DNA of 47,829 nt from JANOBJ01 sp031411575 (GTDB taxonomy: Bacteria > Pseudomonadota > Gammaproteobacteria > Burkholderiales > Burkholderiaceae_C), in the NCBI GenBank assembly GCA_031411575.1, contig JANOBJ010000062.1, positions 1 to 47,829 of the forward strand. Direction: 5' to 3'. Shown piece by piece: positions 39,591-47,829 of this stretch. Below the pieces are notes generated by a model that saw only the letters and a list, made by a program, of their open reading frames with translations, ran no database searches and was not told the DNA's origin. Within the stretch, counting starts at the first letter, position 1, and every line of letters starts with the position of its first letter. Position numbers and translations under genes: made by a program.

Positions 39591-39905
39591 TCAGGCTTTC
39601 TTTTGCAGGGCTTCCATGGCCGCAGTGCGCTGGTCGACCGCCTCGCGCAAGGCCTTGCCCGGCTTGAAATGCGGCACCCGCTTCTCGGGAATGGCCACGC
39701 TCTCGCCGGAGCGCGGGTTGCGCCCCATGCGCGGCGGTCGCCGGTTGATCGAGAAGCTGCCGAACCCGCGGATCTCGATCCGGTGCCCGCGCACCAGCGC
39801 TTCACCCATCGCGTCAAGAATGGTCTTGACGGCGTATTCGGCGTCGCGGTGCGTGAGCTGGCTGAAACGGGAGGCCAGGGCTTCTACAAGGTCGCTTCGG
39901 GTCAT
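39591..39905 (-). CDS. ihfB: Integration host factor beta subunit
   Basis: The 104-residue HU/IHF-family protein has the IhfB N-terminus MTRSDLVEALASRFSQLTHR and the DNA-binding arm region IEIRGFGSFSINRRPPRMGR followed by NPRSG and VPHFKPGKALRE. It bends DNA as a heterodimer with IhfA. The position downstream of rpsA is the normal one in proteobacteria. Confidence 0.96.
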   Translation of the reverse strand: MTRSDLVEALASRFSQLTHRDAEYAVKTILDAMGEALVRGHRIEIRGFGSFSINRRPPRMGRNPRSGESVAIPEKRVPHFKPGKALREAVDQRTAAMEALQKKA

Positions 39906-40000
39906 GGACGGGTGGGTCGTTCAGCGTTGGGCAAGCGGGCACCGGCCCTGCGGTGGCGGGCTTTGCAAGCGCCGCACCGCAGACCCGACGCCCAACCGGT

Positions 40001-41689
40001 TTACGGCTTGTCGCTGTTGTCCAGCTTGGCGCGCAGCAGTGCACCCAGGCTGGTGGTGCCGGCGTTTTCGCGGGCCGACTGCTGGCTGAGCGAGCTCATG
40101 GCTTCCTGCTGGTCGGCCATGTCCTTCGCCTTGATCGACAGCTGGATGTTGCGGGTCTTGCGATCCACGTTCACCACCACGGCGGTCACTTCGTCGCCTT
40201 CCTTCAGCACGTTGCGCGCGTCTTCCACACGGTCACGCGAGATTTCGCTGGCGCGCAGGTAGCCGATCACGTCTTCGCCCAGATCGATCTCGGCGCCACG
40301 CGGGTCAACCGTCTTGACCTTGCCGGTCACGATGTTGCCCTTGTCGTGCACGGTCACGAAGGTGGTGAACGGGTCGGAATCAAGCTGCTTGATGCCCAGC
40401 GAGATGCGCTCGCGGTCCACGTCGACGGCCAGCACGATCGCATCGACTTCCTGGCCCTTCTTGTAGTTGCGCACGGCGGCTTCGCCGGTTTCGTTCCACG
40501 ACAGGTCGGACAGGTGCACCAGGCCGTCGATGCCGGCGGCCAGACCGACGAACACGCCGAAGTCGGTGATCGACTTGATCGGGCCCTTGACGCGGTCGCC
40601 GCGCTTGGTGTTCTGCGCGAACTCCTGCCACGGGTTGGCCTTGCACTGCTTCATGCCCAGCGAGATGCGGCGCTTCTCTTCGTCGATCTCGAGCACCATG
40701 ACCTCGACCTCGTCACCCAGCGTGACAATCTTGGACGGGGCGATGTTCTTGTTGGTCCAGTCCATCTCGGACACGTGCACCAGGCCTTCGATGCCGGGCT
40801 CAAGCTCGACAAACGCGCCGTAGTCGGCGATGTTGGTGATCTTGCCGAACATGCGGGTGCCTTGCGGGTAGCGGCGGTTCACGCCCATCCACGGGTCATC
40901 GCCCATCTGCTTCAGACCCAGCGACACGCGGTTCTTTTCGGTGTCGAACTTGAGGATCTTGGCGGTGATTTCCTGGCCGGCCTGAACCACTTCGCTCGGG
41001 TGGCGGACACGGCGCCAGGCCATGTCGGTGATGTGCAGCAGGCCGTCGATACCGCCCAGGTCCACGAACGCGCCGTACTCGGTGATGTTCTTCACCACGC
41101 CACGCACGACAGAACCTTCTTTCAGGGTTTCCATCAGCTTGGCGCGCTCTTCGCCCATGCTGGCTTCCACCACGGCGCGGCGCGAAAGCACCACGTTGTT
41201 GCGCTTGCGGTCGAGCTTGATGACCTTGAATTCGAGGGTCTTGTTCTCGTAAGGCGTCAGGTCCTTGATGGGGCGGGTGTCGATCAGCGAACCCGGCAAG
41301 AAGGCGCGGATGCCGTTGACCAGCACGGTCAGGCCGCCCTTGACCTTGCCGCTGGTGGTGCCGGTGACGAACTCGCCGGATTCCAGGGCTTTTTCGAGGC
41401 TCATCCACGAGGCGAGGCGCTTGGCGGTGTCGCGCGAGAGGATGGTGTCGCCGTAGCCGTTTTCGATGGAGCCGATGGCCACCGACACGAAGTCGCCGAC
41501 TTGCGCTTCGAGCTCGCCCTTGTCGTTCTTGAACTCTTCGATCGGCACGTAGGCCTCGGATTTGAGTCCGGCGTTGACGACGACAAAACCGTGCTCAATA
41601 CGCACGACTTCAGCGGTGATCACTTCGCCCGGGCGCATTTCGGTGCGCGTCAGCGATTCTTCAAACAGGGCGGCAAAAGATTCAGACAT
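40001..41689 (-). CDS. rpsA: 30S ribosomal protein S1
   Basis: The 562-residue protein carries six S1 RNA-binding domains. Well-preserved ones include VVKNITEYGAFVDLGGIDGL, ITNIADYGAFVELEPGIEGL, IKSITDFGVFVGLAAGIDGL and a diverged last one with VKTVDPRGAEIDLGEDVIGY. It recruits mRNA to the 30S subunit. The ATG at 41689 (MSESFAALFEESL) is preceded by CAGGAAA; seven codons upstream in frame are not part of the gene. Confidence 0.97.
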   Translation of the reverse strand: MSESFAALFEESLTRTEMRPGEVITAEVVRIEHGFVVVNAGLKSEAYVPIEEFKNDKGELEAQVGDFVSVAIGSIENGYGDTILSRDTAKRLASWMSLEKALESGEFVTGTTSGKVKGGLTVLVNGIRAFLPGSLIDTRPIKDLTPYENKTLEFKVIKLDRKRNNVVLSRRAVVEASMGEERAKLMETLKEGSVVRGVVKNITEYGAFVDLGGIDGLLHITDMAWRRVRHPSEVVQAGQEITAKILKFDTEKNRVSLGLKQMGDDPWMGVNRRYPQGTRMFGKITNIADYGAFVELEPGIEGLVHVSEMDWTNKNIAPSKIVTLGDEVEVMVLEIDEEKRRISLGMKQCKANPWQEFAQNTKRGDRVKGPIKSITDFGVFVGLAAGIDGLVHLSDLSWNETGEAAVRNYKKGQEVDAIVLAVDVDRERISLGIKQLDSDPFTTFVTVHDKGNIVTGKVKTVDPRGAEIDLGEDVIGYLRASEISRDRVEDARNVLKEGDEVTAVVVNVDRKTRNIQLSIKAKDMADQQEAMSSLSQQSARENAGTTSLGALLRAKLDNSDKP

Positions 41690-41730
41690 GGTGTTTCCTG
41701 GGCGCGTCAAAAGGGTTCCAGCAGCGGGAT

Positions 41731-41772
41731 TGCTACTGTTTTTATAGCTAGAGACGGCGGTTTGGTGCGGAC
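41731..41772. repeat. Comamonadaceae-type dispersed hairpin repeat, copy 9
   Basis: TGCTACTGTTTTTATAGCTA followed by a degraded tail GAGACGGCGGTTTGGTGCGG. It lies in the rpsA leader between aroA-cmk and rpsA. The tail is poorly kept, so this is one of the weaker copies. Confidence 0.55.
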
Positions 41773-41894
41773 TATTCCGCGGTTATGTTAAACAACCAAA
41801 CAGCTTGCGCGCGGTCAGACTCGCGCGGCGGGGGCTGTATGGGCCTTGCATGTTGGGAGGCGGCCGGCTGCCGGCGCTGGGCCTCCCGAGTCGG

Positions 41895-43928
41895 TCAGGT
41901 CGCCCCGAACGGCTGTCTGTCCTGCCAGCCCGCCAACACCTGGATCACCGATTCTTCAACCGATGAATCCGAGTTGTCGAGCAACAGGGCATCTTGAGCC
42001 GGCTTGAGAGGCGCAACGGCGCGGGATGAATCCCGCAGGTCACGTGCTTCCAGGTCAGCGCGAAGACTCTCGATTGTAGTCGAAATCCCCTTTGAAATCA
42101 ACTGCTTATGCCGCCTCTCGGCACGCCGTGCGGCGCTGGCGGTCAGAAACACCTTGAACGGGGCGTCCGGAAAAATAACCGTGCCCATGTCGCGCCCGTC
42201 CGCCACCAGCCCGGGCAGGCGCCGAAAGCTGTGCTGCAGTCGGATCAGGGCGGTGCGCACGGCGGGCAGTGCCGAGACTTTGGAGGCGTCCATGCCGGCG
42301 GCTTCACTGCGGATGGCTTCGGTCACGTCTTCACCTGACAACCAGACCTTGCCGTCGGCAAACCGGATCGGCAGGGCCTGTGCAATCGCCGCGATGGCGG
42401 CTTCGTGGCGGGGCTCCGGCGCCAGCCCGGCGCGGCGCGCAGCCAACCCGGTCACGCGGTACAGCGCACCTGAATCCAGAAAGTGGTAGCCCAGCCGCTG
42501 GGCGATCACCGCCGCCAGCGTGCCCTTGCCGGACGCGGTCGGGCCGTCGATGCAGATCACCGGGATGCGCGCGTTGTCGGTGCGGCTGACGGCGAACAGC
42601 GCCTCGAAATAGTCCGGAAAGGTCTTGGCGACGCATTTGGGGTCCTGGATACGCACCGGCAGGCCCGCCGGGTTGAACGCCGCCAGCGAAAAACACATCG
42701 CCATGCGGTGGTCGTCATAGGTGTGAATCGTCGCTGGCCGCCAGGCAGTCGGGTTGACCGGTGGCGTCACACGGATGAAATCGGCGCCTTCTTCGACCGT
42801 GGCGCCGAGTTTGCGCAGCTCGGTGGCCATGGCGGCGATGCGGTCGGTTTCCTTGACGCGCCAGCTCGCAATATTGGTCAGCGTGCTGGGGCCGTCGGCG
42901 TACAGCGCCATGACGGCCAGCGTCATGGCGGCGTCGGGGATGTGGTTGCAGTCCAGGCTGATGGCATTCAGCGGCCATTGACCCCGTGACACCTGGAGCC
43001 AGTTGGGGCCGCTGTCCACCTGAGCGCCCATCATGCGGGCCGCGTCGATGAAGCGGATATCACCCTGAATCGAATCGGCGCCCACGCCTTCGATCCGGAT
43101 CGCGTCTGAAACACTGTTTTGAGTGCCTTTTGTGCTCAATGTCCGCGTCGCCAGGGCGCCAAGTGCTATAAAATAGCTAGCAGACGAGGCATCCGCCTCG
43201 ATGTGGATGTCGCCCGGCGACAGGTACCGGCTGCCCGCCGGAATGGTGAAGCGGCTCCAGCCGTCACGCCGCACCGTGATGCCAAAGCGCGCCAGCAGGT
43301 TCAGCGTGATCTCGATATACGGCTTGGAAATCAGCTCGCCGACGACTTCGATCACCAATTCGCAGCTGGCTTTCAAAGGCAGCGCCATCAGCAGGGCAGT
43401 GAGAAACTGGCTGGACACGTCGCCGCGCACGCGCACGGGTTGCGTCAGGTCCAGGGCAGGAGTGCCAATCTTCAGCGGTGGAAAGCCTTCCAAGCCCAGG
43501 TAGTCGATGTGGCAGCCGAGCTGGCGCAGCGCATCGACCAGATCGCCGATCGGGCGTTCATGCATGCGGGTCACGCCGCTGAGTTCAAAGTCGCCACCGA
43601 GCATGGCGAGCGCGGCGGTGAGCGGGCGCATGGCGGTGCCCGCGTTGCCCAGAAACAGCCTGGCCTGGCAGGTTTTCAGTTGGCCACCCAGGCCGTCAAT
43701 GGTCACCGTGCCCGCAGGGTCTCGCTGCACGCCGCAACCGAGCTCGCGCAGGGCCTCCAGCATGACGGCGGTGTCATCGGAATCCAGCAGGTCATGTACG
43801 CGGGTGGCTCCGGCGCTCAGGGCGGCCAGCAGCAACACCCGGTTGGAGATGCTTTTGGAGCCGGGCAGCACAACAGTGCCGCCAGCCGAGGTCAGGGACG
43901 GGATGTCCAGGAATTCTGTGGAAAACAT
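41895..43928 (-). CDS. aroA: Bifunctional 3-phosphoshikimate 1-carboxyvinyltransferase/cytidylate kinase
   Basis: The 677-residue protein fuses EPSP synthase (about 1-445) with CMP kinase (about 455-677). EPSP synthase motifs are LPGSKSISNRVLLLAAL, LFLGNAGTAMRPLTAAL and the Asp/Glu/Lys region SWRVKETDRIAAMATELRKL. The kinase has the P-loop IDGPTASGKGTLA, FLDSGALYR and DGRDMGTVIFPDA. The fusion is known in Comamonadaceae. Between SASYF (251-253) and IRIEGVG (277 on) there are about 13 more residues than in E. coli EPSP synthase, and this stretch is encoded by repeat-like DNA. The ATG at 43928 was chosen from the conserved start. tyrA lies 11 bases upstream. Confidence 0.95.
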   Translation of the reverse strand: MFSTEFLDIPSLTSAGGTVVLPGSKSISNRVLLLAALSAGATRVHDLLDSDDTAVMLEALRELGCGVQRDPAGTVTIDGLGGQLKTCQARLFLGNAGTAMRPLTAALAMLGGDFELSGVTRMHERPIGDLVDALRQLGCHIDYLGLEGFPPLKIGTPALDLTQPVRVRGDVSSQFLTALLMALPLKASCELVIEVVGELISKPYIEITLNLLARFGITVRRDGWSRFTIPAGSRYLSPGDIHIEADASSASYFIALGALATRTLSTKGTQNSVSDAIRIEGVGADSIQGDIRFIDAARMMGAQVDSGPNWLQVSRGQWPLNAISLDCNHIPDAAMTLAVMALYADGPSTLTNIASWRVKETDRIAAMATELRKLGATVEEGADFIRVTPPVNPTAWRPATIHTYDDHRMAMCFSLAAFNPAGLPVRIQDPKCVAKTFPDYFEALFAVSRTDNARIPVICIDGPTASGKGTLAAVIAQRLGYHFLDSGALYRVTGLAARRAGLAPEPRHEAAIAAIAQALPIRFADGKVWLSGEDVTEAIRSEAAGMDASKVSALPAVRTALIRLQHSFRRLPGLVADGRDMGTVIFPDAPFKVFLTASAARRAERRHKQLISKGISTTIESLRADLEARDLRDSSRAVAPLKPAQDALLLDNSDSSVEESVIQVLAGWQDRQPFGAT
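43131..43185. repeat. Dispersed hairpin repeat, copy 10 (inside the aroA part of aroA-cmk)
   Basis: Read on the minus strand: GCTAGCTATTTTATAGCA, nearly identical to the hairpin of copy 2 (GCTATCTATTTTATAGCA), then a diverged middle, GACGCGGACATTGAGC and a further GGCACT just outside. On the plus strand the start TGTGCTCAATGTCCGCGTC resembles copy 7. The stretch is fully in frame and encodes about residues 249-267 of the fused enzyme, including conserved SASYF. Confidence 0.6.
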
Positions 43929-43939
43929 CGGGACCGGGC

Positions 43940-44818
43940 CTAACGGTTGGACCGGCCCGTGCCCATGCGCCACTTGGCGCGCGCATCGCTGGCCAGCTCG
44001 ATCATGCCTTCCAGCGCGTCGCCGTTGCCGCTTTCGATCATCAGTTCCATGGCCTGCAGGGTGCGCTGGAACAGCTTCGACTGGGCCAGCAACTCCTCGC
44101 GGTTGGCCAGCAGGATGTCGCGCCAGATTTGCGGGTCGCTGGCGGCAATGCGGGTGAAATCACGAAAGCCCGGCCCGGCCAGAGACAGGAAATCGCTGCC
44201 GCGCTCCTGGCTGCTGATGGCGCTCATCAGCGCAAACGCCATCAGGTGGGGCAGGTGGCTGACCGCAGCAAACGCCGCATCATGTGACTCGGGCGACATC
44301 TTGACCACGTGGCTGCCCAGCGCCGTCCAGACTTCCGTGGCCTTGTTGAGCTGGGCGGTGAGGGTGCGCTCGATGGGCGTGAGGATGACCTGCTTGCCGC
44401 TGTACAGATCGGCGTCGGCATGCTCAACGCCCGATACTTCGCGGCCGGTGATTGGGTGCGCGGGCACGAACGAGCCCACCTGGTCGCGCAGCACCCGGCG
44501 CGCGGCATCGACCACGTCGCGCTTGGTCGAACCCACGTCCATGACCAGCGTGGTGGGCTTGATCAGGTGACGGATGGCCTTGAGGGTGGCCTCGGTGGCC
44601 GCCACCGGCACCGCCAGCAGCACGATATCCGCGCCCGACACGGCCAGCAGGGCCGACGGCGCGGCCATGTCGATCACGCCCATCTGCCGCGCCCGCTCGG
44701 TGGTGGACGGCGATTTGCTGTAGCCCACCACCCGCTTGACCAGCCCCGCGCGCTTGAGCGCAAGCGCAAACGAGCCGCCCATGAGGCCACAACCGATCAG
44801 GCCGAGTTGTTCAAACAC
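43940..44818 (-). CDS. tyrA: Prephenate dehydrogenase
   Basis: The 292-residue NAD-dependent enzyme has the dinucleotide motif GLIGCGLMGGSFALAL, VVGYSKSP, DVGSTK and the active-site region PAHPITGREVSGVEHADADL. A helical dimerisation domain follows (HDAAFAAVSHLPHLMAFAL). It converts prephenate to 4-hydroxyphenylpyruvate for tyrosine. No chorismate mutase domain is attached. It lies between pheA and aroA-cmk in an aromatic amino-acid gene group. Confidence 0.94.
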   Translation of the reverse strand: MFEQLGLIGCGLMGGSFALALKRAGLVKRVVGYSKSPSTTERARQMGVIDMAAPSALLAVSGADIVLLAVPVAATEATLKAIRHLIKPTTLVMDVGSTKRDVVDAARRVLRDQVGSFVPAHPITGREVSGVEHADADLYSGKQVILTPIERTLTAQLNKATEVWTALGSHVVKMSPESHDAAFAAVSHLPHLMAFALMSAISSQERGSDFLSLAGPGFRDFTRIAASDPQIWRDILLANREELLAQSKLFQRTLQAMELMIESGNGDALEGMIELASDARAKWRMGTGRSNR

Positions 44819-44834
44819 CGGATGTTGCCCCCAC

Positions 44835-44895
44835 GCTTGTCACTTCGTGTGCTGCGCTGCCCCCCGTGGGCGCCTTCGCGCCTTGGGGCGGCCAG
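44835..44895. repeat. GC-rich intergenic repeat of a second family (GTCACTTCGTGTGCTGC type)
   Basis: The stretch CTTGTCACTTCGTGTGCTGC followed by CTGCCCCCCGTGGGCGCC and TTCGCGCCTTGGGGCGGCC forms nested GC-rich stems. I recognise this sequence as a recurrent intergenic element of Comamonadaceae and relatives. Only one copy was noticed in this window. It lies between pheA and tyrA. Confidence 0.6.
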
Positions 44896-44956
44896 GCGGC
44901 GCTCAACCGTCGAGCCACGGAGGCTTGTTCGGGGAACGGATGCAGGTTCAATCTGA

Positions 44957-46039
44957 CTACTCCCCGATCGGATAGGTGCCCAGCACCTTGTAGAACGCGC
45001 ACAGGCCGCGCAGGTCCTGCAGGGCGGCGGCGACATGGGGCTGCGACGGATGGCCCTGGATGTCGATGTAGAAGAAGTATTCCCACTGGCCTGAGCGTGC
45101 CGGACGCGACTCAAAGCGCGTCATCGAGACGCCGTGGGTCTTGAGCGGCACCAGCAGGTCGTGCACGGCACCTGGCTTGTTGGGCACGGACACGATCAGG
45201 CTCACGCAGTCTTTGCCCGATGCCTCCGGGGCGGCGAGGGTTTGCGGCAGGCACACCACGGCGAAACGGGTGCGGTTGAAAGCGTCATCCTGGATGGCGT
45301 GCTGCACCACGTGAAGGCCAAATTCCGACGCCGCCCGCTCGCTGGCGATGCCGGCCCAGGCCGGGTGGGTGGATGCCAGCCGGGCACCTTCGGCATTGCT
45401 CGACGCGGCACGCCGCTCGGCCTTGGGCAGGTGCGCAGTGAGCCAGCCCTGACATTGCGCGAGCGCCTGCGGGTGGGCCATCACCACTTCAATCCCGTCC
45501 AGCGAATCGCCCAGCCGCAGCAGGTTGTGGCGCACCAGCAGGCTGGTCTCACCCACCACATGCAGCGGCGAATTGAGGAACAGGTCGAGCGAGCGCGTGA
45601 CCACCCCCTCGGTGTTGTTCTCCACCGGCACCACGCCAAACTGCGCCGTGCCGGCTGTGGTGGCATGAAACACTTCGTCAATGCTGATGCAGGGCACATG
45701 CTCGATGCTGGAGCCGAAAAACTGCACCGCCGCCTGCTCGCTGAAGGTGCCGGCCGGGCCGAGGTAGGCCACCCGCTGCGGCGCTTCCAGCGCGCGGCAG
45801 GCCGACATGATCTCGCGCCAGATGGTGGCGACATTGCTGCCCTTGAGCGGGCCGGGGTTGGCCGCCTGCAGCCCGTTGATGACCTGGGCCTCGCGCTCGG
45901 GCCGGAACACCGGCGAACCCTCGGCGCGCTTGAGTTCGCCGACCTCGTTGGCCAGCGCCGCGCGCTGGTTCAGCAATGTCAACAGTTGCTGGTCGACGGC
46001 GTCGATCAGGGTTCGGAGTTCGGGCAGGGAACGGGTCAT
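44957..46039 (-). CDS. pheA: Bifunctional chorismate mutase/prephenate dehydratase (P-protein)
   Basis: The 360-residue enzyme has an N-terminal AroQ-type chorismate mutase (about 1-90: LRTLIDAVDQQLLTLLNQRA), a prephenate dehydratase domain (from VAYLGPAGTFSEQAAVQFFG to about 275, with VVPVENNTEGVVTRSLDLF) and a C-terminal ACT domain (LIVSVPNKPGAVHDLLVPL, RFESRPARSGQWEYFFYID). The ACT ESRP motif is the phenylalanine-binding site for feedback inhibition. It makes phenylpyruvate from chorismate. In many Burkholderiales serC lies between gyrA and pheA; here it is absent. Confidence 0.96.
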   Translation of the reverse strand: MTRSLPELRTLIDAVDQQLLTLLNQRAALANEVGELKRAEGSPVFRPEREAQVINGLQAANPGPLKGSNVATIWREIMSACRALEAPQRVAYLGPAGTFSEQAAVQFFGSSIEHVPCISIDEVFHATTAGTAQFGVVPVENNTEGVVTRSLDLFLNSPLHVVGETSLLVRHNLLRLGDSLDGIEVVMAHPQALAQCQGWLTAHLPKAERRAASSNAEGARLASTHPAWAGIASERAASEFGLHVVQHAIQDDAFNRTRFAVVCLPQTLAAPEASGKDCVSLIVSVPNKPGAVHDLLVPLKTHGVSMTRFESRPARSGQWEYFFYIDIQGHPSQPHVAAALQDLRGLCAFYKVLGTYPIGE

Positions 46040-46214
46040 GGCTCAGGCTTGGAGAGTCGCAAATTCTCGCATGTTGCGCGGCCGCACCGGCGCGGGTTTT
46101 CTCGCGCGGTGCCGCAGTGCGTGGGTTTTCGTCTGTTCTTCCCGCGGTGCGGTGATCGCTTGGACAGCCGATCGATGGCGTGGCCAGAAACCGGGTTTTG
46201 AACCAGTTTACGGG

Positions 46215-46271
46215 TAAAAATGCCAGCAGGTCCTCATCAGATGGTCATAGTTTGCTATTAATAGCATAGCA
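46215..46271. repeat. Comamonadaceae-type dispersed hairpin repeat, copy 11
   Basis: GGTCCTCATCAGATGGTCAT tail followed by AGTTTGCTATTAATAGCA. It ends at the gyrA stop codon, between gyrA and pheA. Confidence 0.75.
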
Positions 46272-47829
46272 TCACGATTCGGTCGCGGACGGGTCTTCGC
46301 TGCCGTTGTCGGCGCCTGCCTCGGGGTCGGCCGGGTCCGTCGGGTCCATCAGATCGGCGGCATTGGCGTCGTTCTCGACAATGCGCTGCAGGCCGCCCAG
46401 CTTGGAGCCTTCGTCCAGCGCGATCAGGGTGACGCCCTGCGTGGCGCGGCCGAGTTCGCGGATTTCACTGACACGGGTGCGCACCAGCACGCCGCGGTCG
46501 GTGATCAGCATGATTTCGTCGTCCACATGCACCAGCGTGGCAGCCACTACCTTGCCGTTGCGCTCGGTCTGCTGGATCGCAATCATGCCCTTGGTGCCGC
46601 GGCCGTGGCGCGTGTACTCGCCAATCGGGGTGCGCTTGCCATAGCCGTTTTCGGTGGCAGTAAGGACGCTTTGCTGCTCGTCCTCTGCGACCAGCATCGC
46701 GATCACGCTCTGGCCGTCATCCAGCATCATGCCGCGCACGCCGCGGGTGTTGCGGCCGGTCGGGCGCACGTCGTTTTCATCGAAGCGAACCGCCTTGCCA
46801 CCGTCGCTGAACAGCATGACGTCGTGCTTGCCGTCGGTCAGCGAGGCGCCGATCAGGTAGTCGCCTTCGTCCAGATCGACCGCGATGATGCCGGCCTTGC
46901 GCGGGTTGTTGAACTCGTCCAGCGCCGTCTTCTTGACGGTGCCCATCGACGTCGCCATGAACACATAGTGGTCAGCCGGAAACACCCGGTTGTCGCCCGT
47001 CAGCGGCAGCACCACGTTGATCTTCTCGCCTTCCTGCAGAGGAAACATGTTGACGATGGGTCGGCCGCGCGAGCCGCGCGAACCCGCGGGCACTTCCCAC
47101 ACCTTGAGCCAGTACATGCGGCCGCGGTTGGAGAAGCACAGGATCCAGTCGTGCGTGTTGGCGATGAAGAGCTGGTCGATCCAGTCGTCTTCCTTGGTGG
47201 CGGTGGCCTGCTTGCCACGGCCGCCGCGCTTTTGCGCGCGGTATTCAGAGAGCGGCTGGCTCTTGATGTAGCCGCTGTGGCTGAGCGTGACCACCATGTC
47301 GGTGGGCGTGATCAGGTCTTCCGTGGCGAGGTCTTGCGCGTTGTGCTCGACCTCGCTGCGGCGCGCGCCCAGCTTGGTCTGGCCGAACTCCTGCTTGATG
47401 GACGCCAGCTCGTCGCCAATGATGACCGACACCCGCTCGGGCCGCGCCAGGATGTCCAGCAGATCGTCGATCTCGGCCATCACCTCTTTGTATTCGGCGA
47501 CGATCTTGTCCTGCTCCAGCCCGGTGAGGCGCTGCAGGCGCATCTGGAGGATTTCCTGCGCCTGCGTGTCGGACAGGCGATAGAGGCCATCCGCATGCAT
47601 GCCGTACTGGCGCTCCATGCCTTCGGGGCGGTAGTCGTCGGCGTTGATCACGCCACCATCGGCGCGGGTACGGGTGAGCATCTCGCGCACCAGCTTGCTG
47701 TCCCAGGGGCGTGTCATCAGCTCGGCCTTGGCCACGGGTGGCGTGGGTGACTCGCGGATGATGCGGATGAAGTCGTCGATATTGGCCAGCGCCACTGCCA
47801 GGCCTTCCAGCACATGGCCGCGTTCGCGG
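46272..47829 (-). CDS. gyrA: DNA gyrase subunit A, C-terminal part (5' end outside window)
   Basis: The frame is open to the window edge (RERGHVLEGLAVALANIDDF), so about the last 519 codons are present. This covers the end of the breakage-reunion domain (the catalytic Tyr lies outside) and the whole C-terminal beta-pinwheel. The GyrA box is seen as QKRGGRGKQATATKEDDWI, needed for DNA wrapping. The blades contain FSNRGRMYWLKVWEVP, MATSMGTVKKTALDEF and RGVRGMMLDDG. An acidic tail (DPTDPADPEAGADNG to the end) closes the protein. It starts the aromatic/rpsA gene group. Confidence 0.97.
   Translation of the reverse strand, partial: RERGHVLEGLAVALANIDDFIRIIRESPTPPVAKAELMTRPWDSKLVREMLTRTRADGGVINADDYRPEGMERQYGMHADGLYRLSDTQAQEILQMRLQRLTGLEQDKIVAEYKEVMAEIDDLLDILARPERVSVIIGDELASIKQEFGQTKLGARRSEVEHNAQDLATEDLITPTDMVVTLSHSGYIKSQPLSEYRAQKRGGRGKQATATKEDDWIDQLFIANTHDWILCFSNRGRMYWLKVWEVPAGSRGSRGRPIVNMFPLQEGEKINVVLPLTGDNRVFPADHYVFMATSMGTVKKTALDEFNNPRKAGIIAVDLDEGDYLIGASLTDGKHDVMLFSDGGKAVRFDENDVRPTGRNTRGVRGMMLDDGQSVIAMLVAEDEQQSVLTATENGYGKRTPIGEYTRHGRGTKGMIAIQQTERNGKVVAATLVHVDDEIMLITDRGVLVRTRVSEIRELGRATQGVTLIALDEGSKLGGLQRIVENDANAADLMDPTDPADPEAGADNGSEDPSATES

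Noticed and set aside
4276..46271. CRISPR array
   Set aside because: The repeats are dispersed over tens of kilobases in both orientations, with no regular spacers and no cas genes.

Overview
The window looks like chromosomal DNA of a member of the Comamonadaceae (Betaproteobacteria, Burkholderiales). The base composition is GC-rich. AroA and cytidylate kinase are fused. The right flank has the Burkholderiales order gyrA-pheA-tyrA-aroA/cmk-rpsA-ihfB-lapA-lapB. There is a Bug-type solute receptor. At least eleven copies of a short hairpin-plus-tail repeat of the kind I associate with this family are scattered between genes and in two cases lie inside genes. No tRNA, rRNA, CRISPR array, phage or insertion sequence was seen, and no gap between genes exceeds 300 bases.

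Left part (1-26158): a metalloenzyme island. It opens with the end of a tungstate-binding protein (tupA), then modABC divergent from modE with a ModE-box-like palindrome between them. Next come a GAF/Fis-type regulator without an AAA+ domain and a divergent three-subunit molybdenum hydroxylase (CoxS/L/M-like, form II, so probably an aldehyde-type oxidoreductase and not CO dehydrogenase). The maturation genes coxD, coxE and coxG follow, and an XdhC/CoxI gene closes the island. Inside it sits a long, translationally coupled operon (12235-21898): a Bug receptor, a PQQ-dehydrogenase-associated ABC transporter (ATPase, binding protein, permease), an ExbB/ExbD-like ion-channel pair, a 39-codon ORF, a small membrane protein, a lipoprotein, a NosR-like FMN/Fe-S membrane protein and ApbE. 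Under its own promoter region follow a PQQ alcohol dehydrogenase with the Asp-Tyr-Asp lanthanide signature and a protein that joins a XoxJ-like binding domain to a cytochrome c domain.

The main link is regulatory. A three-block DNA element with identical block spacing (36 and 31 bases) lies upstream of both the molybdenum hydroxylase operon (5593-5666) and the PQQ dehydrogenase (21934-22007). I infer one regulon in which an alcohol is oxidised by the PQQ enzyme and the aldehyde by the molybdenum enzyme, with Mo/W uptake, cofactor maturation and a membrane electron or energy module encoded alongside.

Middle part (26374-37057): a Tat-exported-looking amidohydrolase, the fluoride exporter CrcB, and a likely catabolic cluster. 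The cluster holds an Asp/Glu-type racemase, a TRAP transporter (dctM, dctQ, dctP), a divergent MarR-type regulator with a perfect 17-base palindrome over the shared promoter, and a 1248-residue fused 5-oxoprolinase/hydantoinase. A DinB-family protein follows.

Right part (37214-47829, all on the minus strand): housekeeping genes for a ComEA-like protein with a Lys/Ala tail, LapB, LapA (apparently frameshifted at a T6 tract), IhfB, ribosomal protein S1, AroA-Cmk, TyrA, PheA and the C-terminal part of GyrA.
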